A DNA stretch of 64,000 nt from Gulosibacter chungangensis (GCF_008831155.1 NZ_WBKB01000011.1:1-64000), one strand, 5' to 3'; shown: positions 19,117 through 27,950, numbered from the stretch's first letter. Numbers and translations: made by a program. Notes: generated by a model from the sequence alone, not told the origin.

Positions 19117-19715
19117 CGAACACCGCTCCCATCCGTCTGCTGATCGTTGGCGCCCCCGGCGCTGGCAAGGGTACCCAGGCCACCGGCCTTGCCGAGGCCT
19201 ATGGCGTTCCTGCGATCTCTACGGGAGATATCTTCCGCGAGAACATCAAGAACGGCACCGAACTCGGGAAGCGCGTGCAGGAAATCACGGCGCAGGGGCA
19301 GCTCGTGCCCGACTCGCTCACGAACGACCTGATCTCGGACCGCCTCTCGCAGGCAGACGTTGCGCCGGGCTTCCTCCTCGACGGTTACCCTCGCACGGTC
19401 GGTCAGGTAGAGTTCCTCACCTCGGTGCTCGAGCAGGATGGCGCGGCGATTGACGCCGTTGTCCAGCTCGTGACCGACACGGATGCCGTGGTCGAGCGAC
19501 TGCTCAAGCGGGCGCAGGAGCAGGGTCGCGTTGACGACACCGAGGAGATCATCCGCCACCGCCAGGAGGTCTACCTGCAGGAGACCGCGCCGGTGATCGA
19601 CGTGTACGCATCCCGCGGCGTCGTGGTTGAGGTCGACGGCATGGGCACGGTCGAGGAAGTTGCCACGCGCATCCTCGACGCACTCAAGGCCAAGGGTCTC
19701 GAACCGCGTAACTAG
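19113..19715 (+). CDS. adk: adenylate kinase
   Basis: 200 residues. Interconverts ATP + AMP and 2 ADP in the cytoplasm. The P-loop is GAPGAGKGT, the AMP-binding part contains STGDIFRENI and LDGYPRTVGQ. The lid is the short form, without the zinc-binding insertion. Its start overlaps secY, the common secY-adk pairing. In many actinobacteria map and infA come next; here a terminator and 18.7 kb of other genes intervene. Confidence 0.97.
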   Translation: MTNTAPIRLLIVGAPGAGKGTQATGLAEAYGVPAISTGDIFRENIKNGTELGKRVQEITAQGQLVPDSLTNDLISDRLSQADVAPGFLLDGYPRTVGQVEFLTSVLEQDGAAIDAVVQLVTDTDAVVERLLKRAQEQGRVDDTEEIIRHRQEVYLQETAPVIDVYASRGVVVEVDGMGTVEEVATRILDALKAKGLEPRN

Positions 19716-19729
19716 CCAGCAATTTGAAC

Positions 19730-19767
19730 AAAGCGCCCTCCTGGAATCCAGGAGGGCGCTTTGTTTC
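19730..19767 (+). terminator. terminator after adk
   Basis: AAAGCGCCCTCCTGG and its complement form a perfect 15-bp stem with a three-base loop, then TTGTTTC. It closes the spc operon. Confidence 0.85.
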
Positions 19768-19800
19768 ACCTATCCTGCGCTGCTGTGACACAAGATCGCT

Positions 19801-20307
19801 ACCGGGTTCGATAGCCTCGAAACGAGCCAGGTTCCACAGTATTTATCTGGTCCCCACCTCGACGAGGGAGTTGAGGGGATGGCGGCCAATCGCGCACTCT
19901 TGGCTCGAATTGACGCGCTTTTTCCAGCGAGGGGAATTGACTTGTCTCAATATCGTGCTGTCCAAAACCGAGCGAATGGCAGACGGTCCTTGACCGTCTC
20001 ACACCGGAAGAAGTGGGCCTGATCGACACCTTCATCCGGTTCAATCCGGCGTCCCACAATGAGCGGTGGGCATCGAAGGGGATGGAATCACCACCTTCCA
20101 CCTCGGCGGGGGATTGGTGGCGGCCGCCGATTCGCTCTTCGACTTCAAACGTCGCTACGACCCGAGTAACGAGCCCTTGACCTTTCACCTCGGCAAGGTC
20201 GTGCACGACCCGGACCAGTACCGGGCGCTTGCCGGGACGGATTTCACAGAGGGCTATTTCCCGCCGTGGCGGGAACCAATCCCCGCTACCGACTTGAAGG
20301 CCGCTTG
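19801..20307 (+). pseudogene. frameshifted remnant, acyltransferase-like, polysaccharide-locus type
   Basis: Conceptual protein runs through all three frames. Frame of 19801 reads QYLSGPHLDEGVEGMAANRA, LLARIDALFPARGIDLSQYR. The next frame reads LDRLTPEEVGLIDTFIRFNPASHNERW, and a third reads GIEGDGITTFHLGG, LVAAADSLFDFKRRYDP, LGKVVHDPDQYRALAG and GYFPPWREP. Each piece looks like real protein, and joining them needs two frameshifts and lost 5' sequence. The FKRRYDP segment and the adjoining sugar transferase suggest a FemAB/GNAT-like enzyme of an exopolysaccharide locus, but this family call is weak. Confidence 0.45.
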
Positions 20308-20344
20308 AAGGCGGCTTGAAGGTACGACGCAAGGTTGTGCGCTG

Positions 20345-21055
20345 ATGGTTTCTATCAATGTAGGCAGACAGCAGTGGTCACATGCGACCGCTCAATACCT
20401 CAGGGTTCGCCGCGGTCTGGAGATGGCCGCGGCAGGCCTGTTGCTATTGGTGTTGAGTCCCGTGTTGGTGGCCGTTGCCCTCGATGTGCTGATCAGTATT
20501 GGGCGACCGATTATCTTCCGGCAGGTGCGGCAGGTGCGGCAGGTGCGGCAGGTGCGGCCGGTGCGGCAGGTGCGGCAGGTGCGGCAGGGGCATCAGGGAG
20601 AATTCATGATGCTGAAGTTCCGCACGATGATCCGTGGTGCTGAGAACGTAGGCGATGGTTTCAACATGAGCCAGCTGCGACTCATCACCCCGCTGGGGTC
20701 GGTGCTTCGCAAGACGAGCCTCGATGAGCTCCCGCAATTACTGAACATCTTTCGCGGCGACATGTCTTTCATCGGTCCCAGACCCGCGCTTTTGGAACAT
20801 GTCGAGAAATACACGCTTCGGCAGCGTCAACGGTTGCTTGTTCCCCAAGGACTCACCGGACTCGCGCAGGTCCGCTATCGTGACGAGGCACCGTGGTCGC
20901 AACGAATTGAGTCCGACATTGAGTATGTCGAGAAGATTGGTCCCGTCACCGATCTGAAGATCTTGTACGCAACGTTGCGAGTGGTGACCACGGCAGCTGG
21001 AATCCGTGATGACCAAAGTGAAGAAGAAGTTGATGACCTTGGCTCTGAACCGTGA
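20345..21055 (+). CDS. undecaprenyl-phosphate sugar phosphotransferase-like protein
   Basis: A 236-residue bacterial sugar transferase (WcaJ/WbaP C-terminal type), which loads the first sugar phosphate onto undecaprenyl phosphate. One N-terminal membrane hairpin (about 27-52), then the catalytic part with MMLKFRTM, LRKTSLDELPQLLNIFRGDMSFIGPRP and GLTGLAQV. Between the membrane segment and LKFRTM, where the family has a short FRQ-x-R-x-G stretch, there are seven or eight copies of Gln-Val-Arg coded by a 9-bp tandem repeat. That is an in-frame expansion close to the active site, so activity is uncertain. It stands alone beside a frameshifted gene, a sign of a decayed locus. Confidence 0.75.
   Translation: MVSINVGRQQWSHATAQYLRVRRGLEMAAAGLLLLVLSPVLVAVALDVLISIGRPIIFRQVRQVRQVRQVRPVRQVRQVRQGHQGEFMMLKFRTMIRGAENVGDGFNMSQLRLITPLGSVLRKTSLDELPQLLNIFRGDMSFIGPRPALLEHVEKYTLRQRQRLLVPQGLTGLAQVRYRDEAPWSQRIESDIEYVEKIGPVTDLKILYATLRVVTTAAGIRDDQSEEEVDDLGSEP
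20521..20592 (+). repeat. 9-bp tandem repeat inside the sugar transferase gene
   Basis: GCAGGTGCG is repeated four times, then a GCCGGTGCG variant, then two more copies and a degenerate eighth. Being a multiple of three, it changes protein length without shifting frame. Confidence 0.9.
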
Positions 21056-21056
21056 A

Positions 21057-21116
21057 ACGCGTATGGGTGGTCAGGAGGGAGTATTTCCCTCCTGACCACC
21101 CATACGCGTCAGTTTT
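21057..21116. terminator. strong bidirectional terminator
   Basis: A perfect 24-bp inverted repeat (arms 21057-21080 and 21086-21109, loop GTATT) followed by CAGTTTTTG. It separates the convergent sugar transferase and glutaryl-CoA dehydrogenase genes. Confidence 0.85.
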
Positions 21117-21140
21117 TGCGGGCAACCCGCAGTTCAGCCC

Positions 21141-22301
21141 CTATGCGAACGCGTTCTCGCCCGTGAGGTGCTGCCCCAGAATCAGCGTGTGTACCTCGTC
21201 GGTGCCCTCATAGGTGCGCACCGACTCGAGGTTGTTCGCGTGGCGCATGATCGACTGGTCGAGCAGGATGCCGTTGCCACCGAGGATCGTGCGGGCCTCG
21301 CGGCAGATGTCGATCGCGATCCGGCAGTTGTTGAGCTTGCCGACCGAGATCATGTGGCGTTCGAGCTTGCCGGCGTCCTTGAGGCGGCCGATCTGCAGCG
21401 CGAGCAGCTGGCCCTTGTTGAGCTCGAGCGCCATGTTCACGAGCTTCTGCTGCGTGAGCTGGAAGGCGGCGAGCGGCTTGTCGAACTGCTTGCGCTCCCC
21501 GGCGTACTTCGCGGCGACCTCGAAAGCGTCGCGCGCGGCACCGAGGGCACCGAAGGTGATGCCGAAGCGGGCTTCGTTGAGGCACTCGAAGGGGGCGCGC
21601 AGCGAGGTCGCACCCGGCAGGCGGTCAGCTTCGGTGAGGCGGATGTTGTCAAAGGTCAGCTCGGTCTGGATGGATGCGCGCATCGACATCTTCGGCTCGA
21701 GGGCAACGGCCTTGAAGCCTTCGGCGTCGGTGGGCACGATGAACCCGCGCACGCCCTCGTCGGTGCGTGCCCAGACGATGGCGATGTCGGCGATGGTGCC
21801 GAGGCCGATCCACCGCTTGGCGCCGTTGAGGATCCAGCCGTCGCCGTCACGGACCGCGACGGTCTCCATCCCGGCGGGGTCGGAGCCGGCGTTGGGTTCG
21901 GTGAGGCCGAAGCAACCGATCACGCGGCCCGCGGCCATCTCGGGCAGGAACTTCTGCTTCTGCTCTTCCGATCCGTGCTTCGCGATGGCGCTCATCGCGA
22001 GCGACCCCTGCACCGACACGAAGGTGCGCAGCCCCGAGTCACCGGCTTCGAGCTCCTGCATCGCAATGCCGTATTCGACCGAGCTGCGGCCCGCGCATCC
22101 GTATCCCTTGATGTGCATACCGAGCAGGCCCAGTTCGGCCATCTCGGGGATGATCTCGGTCGGGAAGACCGCCCGCTCGTACCAGTCGGTGATGTTGGGT
22201 CGGATGCGCCGGTCCACAAATTCGCGGACACGGTCACGGAGGGCGATTTCCTCGGCCGAGTACTCGGCCTCGAGGTTCAGTAGGTCAAAAAGATCCGACA
22301 T
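21141..22301 (-). CDS. glutaryl-CoA dehydrogenase
   Basis: A 386-residue FAD-dependent acyl-CoA dehydrogenase. The features that set glutaryl-CoA dehydrogenase apart are visible: GMHIKGYGCAG, FGLTEPNAGSDP for FAD binding, NEARFGITFGALGAA, and the catalytic Glu in RTYEGTDEVHTLILG (about residue 365). It would convert glutaryl-CoA to crotonyl-CoA and CO2 in lysine, cadaverine or glutarate breakdown. The upstream CoA-transferase on the same strand is the expected partner, 74 bases away. GAAAGG precedes the ATG. Confidence 0.88.
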   Translation of the reverse strand: MSDLFDLLNLEAEYSAEEIALRDRVREFVDRRIRPNITDWYERAVFPTEIIPEMAELGLLGMHIKGYGCAGRSSVEYGIAMQELEAGDSGLRTFVSVQGSLAMSAIAKHGSEEQKQKFLPEMAAGRVIGCFGLTEPNAGSDPAGMETVAVRDGDGWILNGAKRWIGLGTIADIAIVWARTDEGVRGFIVPTDAEGFKAVALEPKMSMRASIQTELTFDNIRLTEADRLPGATSLRAPFECLNEARFGITFGALGAARDAFEVAAKYAGERKQFDKPLAAFQLTQQKLVNMALELNKGQLLALQIGRLKDAGKLERHMISVGKLNNCRIAIDICREARTILGGNGILLDQSIMRHANNLESVRTYEGTDEVHTLILGQHLTGENAFA

Positions 22302-22375
22302 TGCGGTGCCTTTCGGTATGGGTTGGGTAGTACATGGATGCTGGGGGAGCGTGGGGCCTGTCGCTGCCGAACGGC

Positions 22376-23608
22376 TTAGGGTCGGGGTATCCGGCTGCGG
22401 CGCGTTCGGGTCACCTCAGCGGGGGTTAAGGGGCTGATCGGCGCGCCGACGCCGTTTCGAATTGCCTCGCCATCGGCGTCGAGCGCGGGTGGCCCGAGCG
22501 TGGGGATCGCAAACTCGGGGGTGTACCGAATCGGGTGGCGGATTCCCTTTGAGGTGACCCCGTCGCGATCGAGTTCCACCACCGGGTCGATCCCGAGTGA
22601 CTGCGCGAGTTCGATTCCCTCACCGATGGTGTTGACTTTGCCGACGGCGAGGTTCGCGGCGGTAAACCGTTCCTGCCAACCTTCGGCAGTGTCGGCTGCG
22701 AGGGCCTCCGCGAGGATTTCTCGCAGCTCGGGGCGATGCGCCACACGGTCTGGGTTCGTCGCAAAGCGCGGGTCTTCGGCAAGTTCGGGCCGGCCGAGTT
22801 CGGTGACGAAATCGCGGAACTGTTTGTTATTGCCGATTGCGACGGCGAGTTCGCCGTCCCTGGTCGGTAGCGACTCGTAGGGCATGATCGAGGGATGCAC
22901 GTTCCCGAGTCGGGTGGGTTCGACCCCGGCTCCGACCGTGGCCTGAATTTGGTTGGCGAGGGCCGACTGGATGCTGGAGAGCAGGTTGACTTCCACGCGC
23001 ATCCCGAAGCCCGTGCGGTCGCGGTTCCTCAGGGCGGCAAGGATACCGAGGGTGAGGTCTTTGGATGCGAGCACATCCACGAGCGCAACGCCGACCTTCA
23101 TCGCTTCGCCTTCGTGTTCGCCGGTGATGTGCATGAGCCCGCTGAGTGCCTGGGCGACGAAGTCGTAGCCGGGACGGGTGGCACCGCCGGCGGAACCGAA
23201 GCCGGTCACGCTCGCAACGATGAGCCCGGGGTGTTGGATGCGCAGGGCCTCGAGGTCAATACCGGCGCGTTCGAGTGCGCCGGGGAGGTAGTTCTCCACC
23301 ACGACATCGGCTTGTGCGATGAGGCGCAGGACGAGTTCGCGGCCGGAGTCCTCGCGGAAGTCGATGGCGATGGAGCGCTTATTGCGGTTCGAGGTTTGGA
23401 AGTAGGTGGCTGTGCCGTCTTCGGCAAACGGTGGCCCCCAGGCGCGGGTGTCGTCGCCAGCGCCGGGGCGCTCAACTTTAATGACATCGGCGCCGAGGTC
23501 GGCGAGGTTCATCGCCGTGAGTGGGCCGGCGAGGACTCGAGACAGGTCAAGTACGCGAATATCGCTGAGTGGGCCAGACGGTAATGGCTGCGACGGTGCG
23601 TCGGTCAA
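22376..23608 (-). CDS. class III CoA-transferase (CaiB/BaiF family)
   Basis: 410 residues. IRVLDLSRVLAGPLTAMNLADLGADVIKVE and the catalytic Asp in VGVALVDVLA identify class III CoA-transferases. Members next to glutaryl-CoA dehydrogenase usually pass CoA from succinyl-CoA to glutarate (C7orf10/SUGCT type), so a glutarate-activating role is likely. The start is TTG with GGAG upstream. A palindromic operator-like site lies about 75 bases before it and recurs before the permease ending at 36721. Confidence 0.85.
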   Translation of the reverse strand: MTDAPSQPLPSGPLSDIRVLDLSRVLAGPLTAMNLADLGADVIKVERPGAGDDTRAWGPPFAEDGTATYFQTSNRNKRSIAIDFREDSGRELVLRLIAQADVVVENYLPGALERAGIDLEALRIQHPGLIVASVTGFGSAGGATRPGYDFVAQALSGLMHITGEHEGEAMKVGVALVDVLASKDLTLGILAALRNRDRTGFGMRVEVNLLSSIQSALANQIQATVGAGVEPTRLGNVHPSIMPYESLPTRDGELAVAIGNNKQFRDFVTELGRPELAEDPRFATNPDRVAHRPELREILAEALAADTAEGWQERFTAANLAVGKVNTIGEGIELAQSLGIDPVVELDRDGVTSKGIRHPIRYTPEFAIPTLGPPALDADGEAIRNGVGAPISPLTPAEVTRTRRSRIPRP

Positions 23609-23681
23609 GAAAGTCTCCTCACTGAAACAACGGTGCGCGCTCCCGCGCGACGTGCGACGAGTCTATCGCGCCACGGCGGAT

Positions 23682-23701
23682 TTGGTAAATCGATTTTGCA
23701 A
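23682..23701. promoter_or_regulatory. operator-like palindrome, copy 1
   Basis: TTGGTAAATCGATTTTGCAA is centred on AAATC/GATTT, with eight of ten base pairs symmetric. The 15 bases TAAATCGATTTTGCA recur exactly at 38276-38290, at a similar distance before another minus-strand gene. Confidence 0.6.
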
Positions 23702-23743
23702 TTGCGGTTCCAGTCCGTGAAGCGGTGTCGAGGATGCGAGAAT

Positions 23744-23810
23744 ACTTGCCTGCACATCAGGGCAGTGCTTGCCGGGCATCAGTGAGAATTCTTGCCCGCA
23801 CATCAGGGCA
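23744..23810. repeat. three short intergenic repeats
   Basis: ACTTGCCTGCACATCAGGGC, GCTTGCCGGGCATCAGTGA and TCTTGCCCGCACATCAGGGC lie 23 bases apart, and an inverted partial copy (TTTGCGGGCAAAG) follows near 23831. They sit in the roughly 540 bases between the divergent CoA-transferase and permease genes, which otherwise hold no gene. They may be regulator sites. Confidence 0.55.
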
Positions 23811-24150
23811 TTTCCTCTGGTCGTGATGGATTTGCGGGCAAAGAACGTCAAAAACCCGAGGACAGTTGGGTTAAACATCTACTTTTGTTAGTATTCTCGA
23901 CGAGCGGTCTTGAAGGGCTCTACGGCGAGCCTCATCGAGGCTTGCAAGCTATCTGTCGGAGTTCTGCGATCGAACCACGATCGAGAGGCAGATGGCGCAC
24001 CTAAGAGTGGCAATTGTCGCAATGGAGTTGACAGGCAGCCCGCTTGGGTAAAACATGAATACCTAAAGGTTTAAACCTTGACACCGCTGTAGGACGAGCA
24101 ATGACGGCTCGGGCAGCGGTTCCGACAGCCATGGCTAAAGGAATGAGCAT

Positions 24151-25743
24151 ATGGAGAGCCAAAGCAAAGCTGCTGAAGCGGCCCCAAACGAAACCGAACA
24201 CTCCGCCTCGGAGTTCAAACGAGACATGGGATTCTGGGGCAACCTCGCCCTCGGATTCACCTATCTTTCGCCCGTGGTGGGCGTGTACGCAACCTTCGCC
24301 GCATCCGTCGCAATCGCGGGCCCACCCGCATTCTGGATGCTGATCATCGCCGGTCTCGGCCAGCTGCTTGTCGCCACCGTCTTCGGTGAGGTCGTCTCGC
24401 AGTACCCGGTCGCCGGTGGCATCTACCCCTGGAACCGACGCCTTTGGGGCGCCAAGTGGGGCTGGATCAGCGGTTGGATCTACATGATCGCGATCAACGC
24501 GACCATCGCATCCGTCGCCTACGGTGCCGGTCCCTTCCTCGGCGCCCTCCTCGGCATCGAGATGAATGCATCCGCAAACGTGCTGCTGGCACTGCTGATC
24601 ATTCTGCTGGCGACCTTCGCAAACCTGGGCGGAACGAAGTTCCTCGCCAAGGTCGCCTTCGTCGGCTTCGTGCTGGAGATTATCGCCAGCGCAGTGATCG
24701 GTGTGTGGCTGCTCATCGCGGTGCGCAAGCACGACCTCTCGGTCCTCTTCCAGGACTTCCGCCCGGCCGACATGCAGGAAAACAGCCCCTTCCTCATCGC
24801 CTTCCTCGGCGCCGCGATCATGGGTATTTACCTCTACTACGGCTTTGAAGCCAACGGTGACGTGGCGGAAGAGGTTCGTGATCCGGGTCGCGTGATTCCC
24901 AAGGCCATGCGGATGACCATCTACGTCGGTGGTGTCGCATCCATGTTCATCGCCCTGGGTCTCATCCTTGCGGTCGGTAGCTTCGAGGACATCATTAACG
25001 GCACCATTCCGGACCCGATCAGCGCGATCTTCATGGAAGCCTTCGGCCCGATTGGCTTCAAGATCGTGATGGCAGTTGTGCTCGTGTCCTTCCTCTCGTG
25101 CACCATCTCGCTGCAGGCCGCGGCCTCGCGCCTGATGTTCTCGATGGGTCGCGACAACCAGTTGCCGGGCGCCAAGTACCTCAAGCGCTTCAACGCGAAG
25201 CGCGCGGTTCCCCCATACGCACTGATCGTGGCTGGCGTGCTGCCCGCAATCGTCGTGGTGATTTCGCTGCTGAGTGAGGATGCACTGATCGCGATTATCT
25301 CCTTCGCCGCCTTCGGTATCTACCTCGCCTTCGCCGCGGTGGTGCTCGCCTCGCTGCGGGCTCGCATCCTTGGCTGGAAGCCCTCCGGTCAGTTCCGGAT
25401 GGGGAACTGGGGCTGGGCGATTACGATCGCCGCCCTTACCTACCAGATCTTCGCGATGGTGATCGTGGTCTGGCCGGTTGCTGGCGCACCGTGGTTTGAG
25501 GCCTGGCTGGTCGGCATCATGGGTGTCGTGGTGGTCGGTGTTGGATGCATCTACCTGTTCACTGCGCACCCTGAGACCAAGGGTGGGGCAGACGCGGGTA
25601 TCGCCACAGGTGTGGTGGACACGCACCTCATCCAGCCAATTGCGCCGACCGAGGAGCTCGTCGACATGGCGATCCGACTCGACGGTGGCAAGCCGCACAT
25701 CTACCCAGACAACCAGCGGAACTGGGACGAAGAGCGGAAGTAG
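24151..25743 (+). CDS. APC-superfamily amino acid/amine permease
   Basis: 530 residues, about 12 membrane helices plus a hydrophilic C-terminal tail. GFWGNLALGFTYLSPVVGVY in helix 1, GEVVSQYPVAGGIYPWNRRL, YYGFEANGDVAEEVRDPGRVIPKA and SRLMFSMGRDNQLP are APC (ACT-like) landmarks. It would be the uptake step for the adjacent amine module. AAAGGA sits eight bases before the ATG. A terminator follows. Confidence 0.85.
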   Translation: MESQSKAAEAAPNETEHSASEFKRDMGFWGNLALGFTYLSPVVGVYATFAASVAIAGPPAFWMLIIAGLGQLLVATVFGEVVSQYPVAGGIYPWNRRLWGAKWGWISGWIYMIAINATIASVAYGAGPFLGALLGIEMNASANVLLALLIILLATFANLGGTKFLAKVAFVGFVLEIIASAVIGVWLLIAVRKHDLSVLFQDFRPADMQENSPFLIAFLGAAIMGIYLYYGFEANGDVAEEVRDPGRVIPKAMRMTIYVGGVASMFIALGLILAVGSFEDIINGTIPDPISAIFMEAFGPIGFKIVMAVVLVSFLSCTISLQAAASRLMFSMGRDNQLPGAKYLKRFNAKRAVPPYALIVAGVLPAIVVVISLLSEDALIAIISFAAFGIYLAFAAVVLASLRARILGWKPSGQFRMGNWGWAITIAALTYQIFAMVIVVWPVAGAPWFEAWLVGIMGVVVVGVGCIYLFTAHPETKGGADAGIATGVVDTHLIQPIAPTEELVDMAIRLDGGKPHIYPDNQRNWDEERK

Positions 25744-25767
25744 CCGCACTCGAGCTAACAACACGAA

Positions 25768-25804
25768 ATAGGGGTGCAGGAGAGTTTCTCTCCTGCACCC
25801 CTAT
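25768..25804. terminator. bidirectional terminator after the permease
   Basis: A perfect 17-bp stem (ATAGGGGTGCAGGAGAG and complement) with a TTT loop lies between the convergent permease and Cache-domain genes. Confidence 0.85.
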
Positions 25805-25828
25805 TCGTATTGAGAGTGCCGACGTCGC

Positions 25829-26536
25829 CTAGACGCGATAGATGAGGCTCAGGTCGAGCCCGGGTGAGTCGATCCGCGTGCGGGCATAGCCCTGGGGGAT
25901 CTGGGCCACGAGGATGCCGGTCGACAGCGACCCGGAGTTCCCGACGATCACCGAGTTGTGTCGATTCAAGAGGGCAGTGCCGGGGCCGAGCGGCGCAAGC
26001 ATCCGCAGGAGCTTTGTCTCGACCTCGTTCATGACCATGTCCATGCCGGCCACGCCGATTTTCTTCCCATCGGCGTAGGCGGGCACGGTCATCGTGACGA
26101 TGTAGTCGTCCACACCGAGGTGGTCAATATAGGGGCCGGCGATCGAGCGGCGCTCTTCGCGATAGCCGCCCTGCCACCATTCCAAGATCTCGTAGTCGTA
26201 GAACTGTCCCGAGCTCGGGTCGAGATTGAACTTTTGGCGCACGAACTCGATGCCGGAACGGATCCACCATTCGAGTCTCGCCTTGCCGGGTTTTTGGATC
26301 TCGACGGGAAAGATCAACCCCGCGCCGTCAAGCGAGGGGTGTTCTTTGAGGTGTTCAATTACGCGCGCTCGGAGTTTTGCGGAGGTTGTGGCCGCGACCT
26401 CATAGGGCGCGTCACCGGAAAAATCCGGAGCGACGGCCTCCGTGAGTTCGGCCCCTAACTGCTCCAGGTCGGAATAGAGCCCGTTAAACCAATGGGCGAT
26501 GTCCTTGGCTACAGCGGCTACGTTGCTGCTTGTCAC
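25829..26536 (-). CDS. soluble Cache-domain sensor protein
   Basis: 235 residues. The central part has the PAS-like Cache fold signs: LEWWIRSG, GQFYDYEILEWWQGG, GPYIDHLGVDDYIVTMTVPAY and KIGVAGMDMVMNEVE. Cache domains normally sit outside the membrane in receptors, but there is no signal peptide or membrane helix here, so the protein is cytosolic. The start is GTG with GAGGA upstream. It lies directly after a GntR regulator and is probably co-transcribed, which suggests it binds the amine substrate and modulates the regulator (inference). Confidence 0.7.
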   Translation of the reverse strand: MTSSNVAAVAKDIAHWFNGLYSDLEQLGAELTEAVAPDFSGDAPYEVAATTSAKLRARVIEHLKEHPSLDGAGLIFPVEIQKPGKARLEWWIRSGIEFVRQKFNLDPSSGQFYDYEILEWWQGGYREERRSIAGPYIDHLGVDDYIVTMTVPAYADGKKIGVAGMDMVMNEVETKLLRMLAPLGPGTALLNRHNSVIVGNSGSLSTGILVAQIPQGYARTRIDSPGLDLSLIYRV

Positions 26537-26591
26537 TGCCGGTTTGTCCTCTTCACTGTGGCTACTGTTTCACTGCGGCTAATCACTGTCG

Positions 26592-27458
26592 CTACTGCCC
26601 GGCCGTGTGATCAATCGTGAGTTTCACGTCGATCAGCCGGTACACCGTTTTGCGGATGTGTTCTTCGATGACTTGCTCAACTCGCGTTGAGTCATGCGCC
26701 GCGACGGCTGCCGTGACGTCGCGGAGATCTTGCAAGGTTTCTGCAGCAGAGGTTGCTGCCCCTGCGGGTGACCACTTTAGCGCGCTAATTTCGGACTGCA
26801 GTCGCATCTCGGCGGCGAGGAGGCGAGGCGATTGTGCACTCACCGCGAGTTGGATGTGGAAACGACCGTCGGCGCTCGCGGCGGTCTCGGGCGAGTTGGC
26901 GGACTCGAGCCGATTGGCGGCGACGAGCAGGTCGCGGATGGCCTGCTCGTGGGCGCGCTGACAGGCAAGCCGCGCGATGCCGGTGGCGATGGTCATGTGT
27001 TCGTCACCGTAGTCGCGGATCTGCACGATCGTCAGGTTGGCGAGGTAGTCGCGCACCTGCGTTTCGCTGGGGAAGGGCACGCGCACCACGAAAGTGCCGC
27101 CGCCACGCCCGCGTCGAGTCTCGACGATGCCCTGTTCGCGCAGGACCGCGAGACTCTTGCGGAGCGTGGCGACGGCAACACCAAATTCGGCCGCGAGTTC
27201 GATCTCGGAGGGGAGGCGTTCCCCGACCGCGATGGAACCCAAAGAAATGGCCGACACAATTTGATCAGCGAGCACGTCGCCAAAGGTGTACGGTGCGGAG
27301 CTGGCCCGAACCGCCGGGCCCATAACAATGCGTTGGCTCACTGACTGTTCCTCGTTCGTCTGTCCTGGGACGATACTAGCGGGGCGCAGTTGAGTGAGGG
27401 CCAGGGATTGGGCCACGGATGAGGTCACCGCGGTGCTAGCCCCTTGGCTAGTTACCAC
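26592..27458 (-). CDS. GntR/FadR-family transcriptional regulator
   Basis: Up to 288 residues. The winged helix-turn-helix has YTFGDVLADQIVSAISLGSIAVGERLPSEIELAAEFGVAVATLRKSLAVL, and the C-terminal FCD ligand domain has RFHIQLAVSAQSPRLL and EEHIRKTVYRL. The FadR subgroup often senses carboxylic acids or catabolic intermediates. The start is uncertain: the GTG used overlaps the flavodoxin gene by 11 bases, while an ATG at 27323 would begin just before the DNA-binding domain. It probably controls the surrounding amine module. Confidence 0.82.
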   Translation of the reverse strand: MVTSQGASTAVTSSVAQSLALTQLRPASIVPGQTNEEQSVSQRIVMGPAVRASSAPYTFGDVLADQIVSAISLGSIAVGERLPSEIELAAEFGVAVATLRKSLAVLREQGIVETRRGRGGGTFVVRVPFPSETQVRDYLANLTIVQIRDYGDEHMTIATGIARLACQRAHEQAIRDLLVAANRLESANSPETAASADGRFHIQLAVSAQSPRLLAAEMRLQSEISALKWSPAGAATSAAETLQDLRDVTAAVAAHDSTRVEQVIEEHIRKTVYRLIDVKLTIDHTAGQ

Positions 27459-27921
27459 CGTTGGCCGGAGCGAGGCTGGTCGCGGCGGCTACGATTTCCG
27501 GCAGCCATTCGAGGGCAACATCGCTCGGGAGGTCCCAAGAGGATGCGTCGTGGCGGCCGTATTCGCCGACTCGCGTCGCACCGAGCTCGGCGAGTCGGTT
27601 GTCGATGTGCTCGCTGCCCTGGCTGTAGGTCTCTTCGTAGAAGGTGTCGCCGAGTCCGAACATCGCGTAGCGGACGCCCGAGAGGTCGGCTTCGAAGGAC
27701 TTGAACTTTTCGAAGAAGGGCAGCGCGGTGTTCGGCAGTTCGCCCTCGCCGTGGGTGGAGCAGACGATGATGTAGAACTGCTCGGCGGTGAACTCTGCCG
27801 GTTCGAAGTCTTGCAGGTCTTTTACTTCGGCCTCGTGTTCTTCTTGCAGTTTGGCGCCGAGGTCCTGCGCGATGAGTTCTGAGTTACCGGATTCGCTGCC
27901 GTAGAGCACAGTGAATTTCAT
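27448..27921 (-). CDS. flavodoxin (P450 redox partner candidate)
   Basis: 157 residues, one FMN domain. The phosphate loop is LYGSESGNSE, and the flavin-flanking loops STHGEGELPN and GLGDTFYEETYSQGSEHID are intact, with a close resemblance to the FMN domains of CPR/sulfite reductase. It lies between an FprA-type reductase and a GntR gene, and a P450 is divergently placed. No ferredoxin is present, so this flavodoxin most likely carries electrons from the reductase to the P450, as cindoxin does for P450cin. Confidence 0.88.
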   Translation of the reverse strand: MKFTVLYGSESGNSELIAQDLGAKLQEEHEAEVKDLQDFEPAEFTAEQFYIIVCSTHGEGELPNTALPFFEKFKSFEADLSGVRYAMFGLGDTFYEETYSQGSEHIDNRLAELGATRVGEYGRHDASSWDLPSDVALEWLPEIVAAATSLAPANGGN

Positions 27922-27950
27922 GATGAGTCTTCTTTCGTGTGGTTGTGGAT

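Noticed and set aside
24001-25764. 587-codon minus-strand frame opposite the APC permease
   Set aside because: His/Asp/Arg-rich translation with no domain, a shadow of the permease codon bias.
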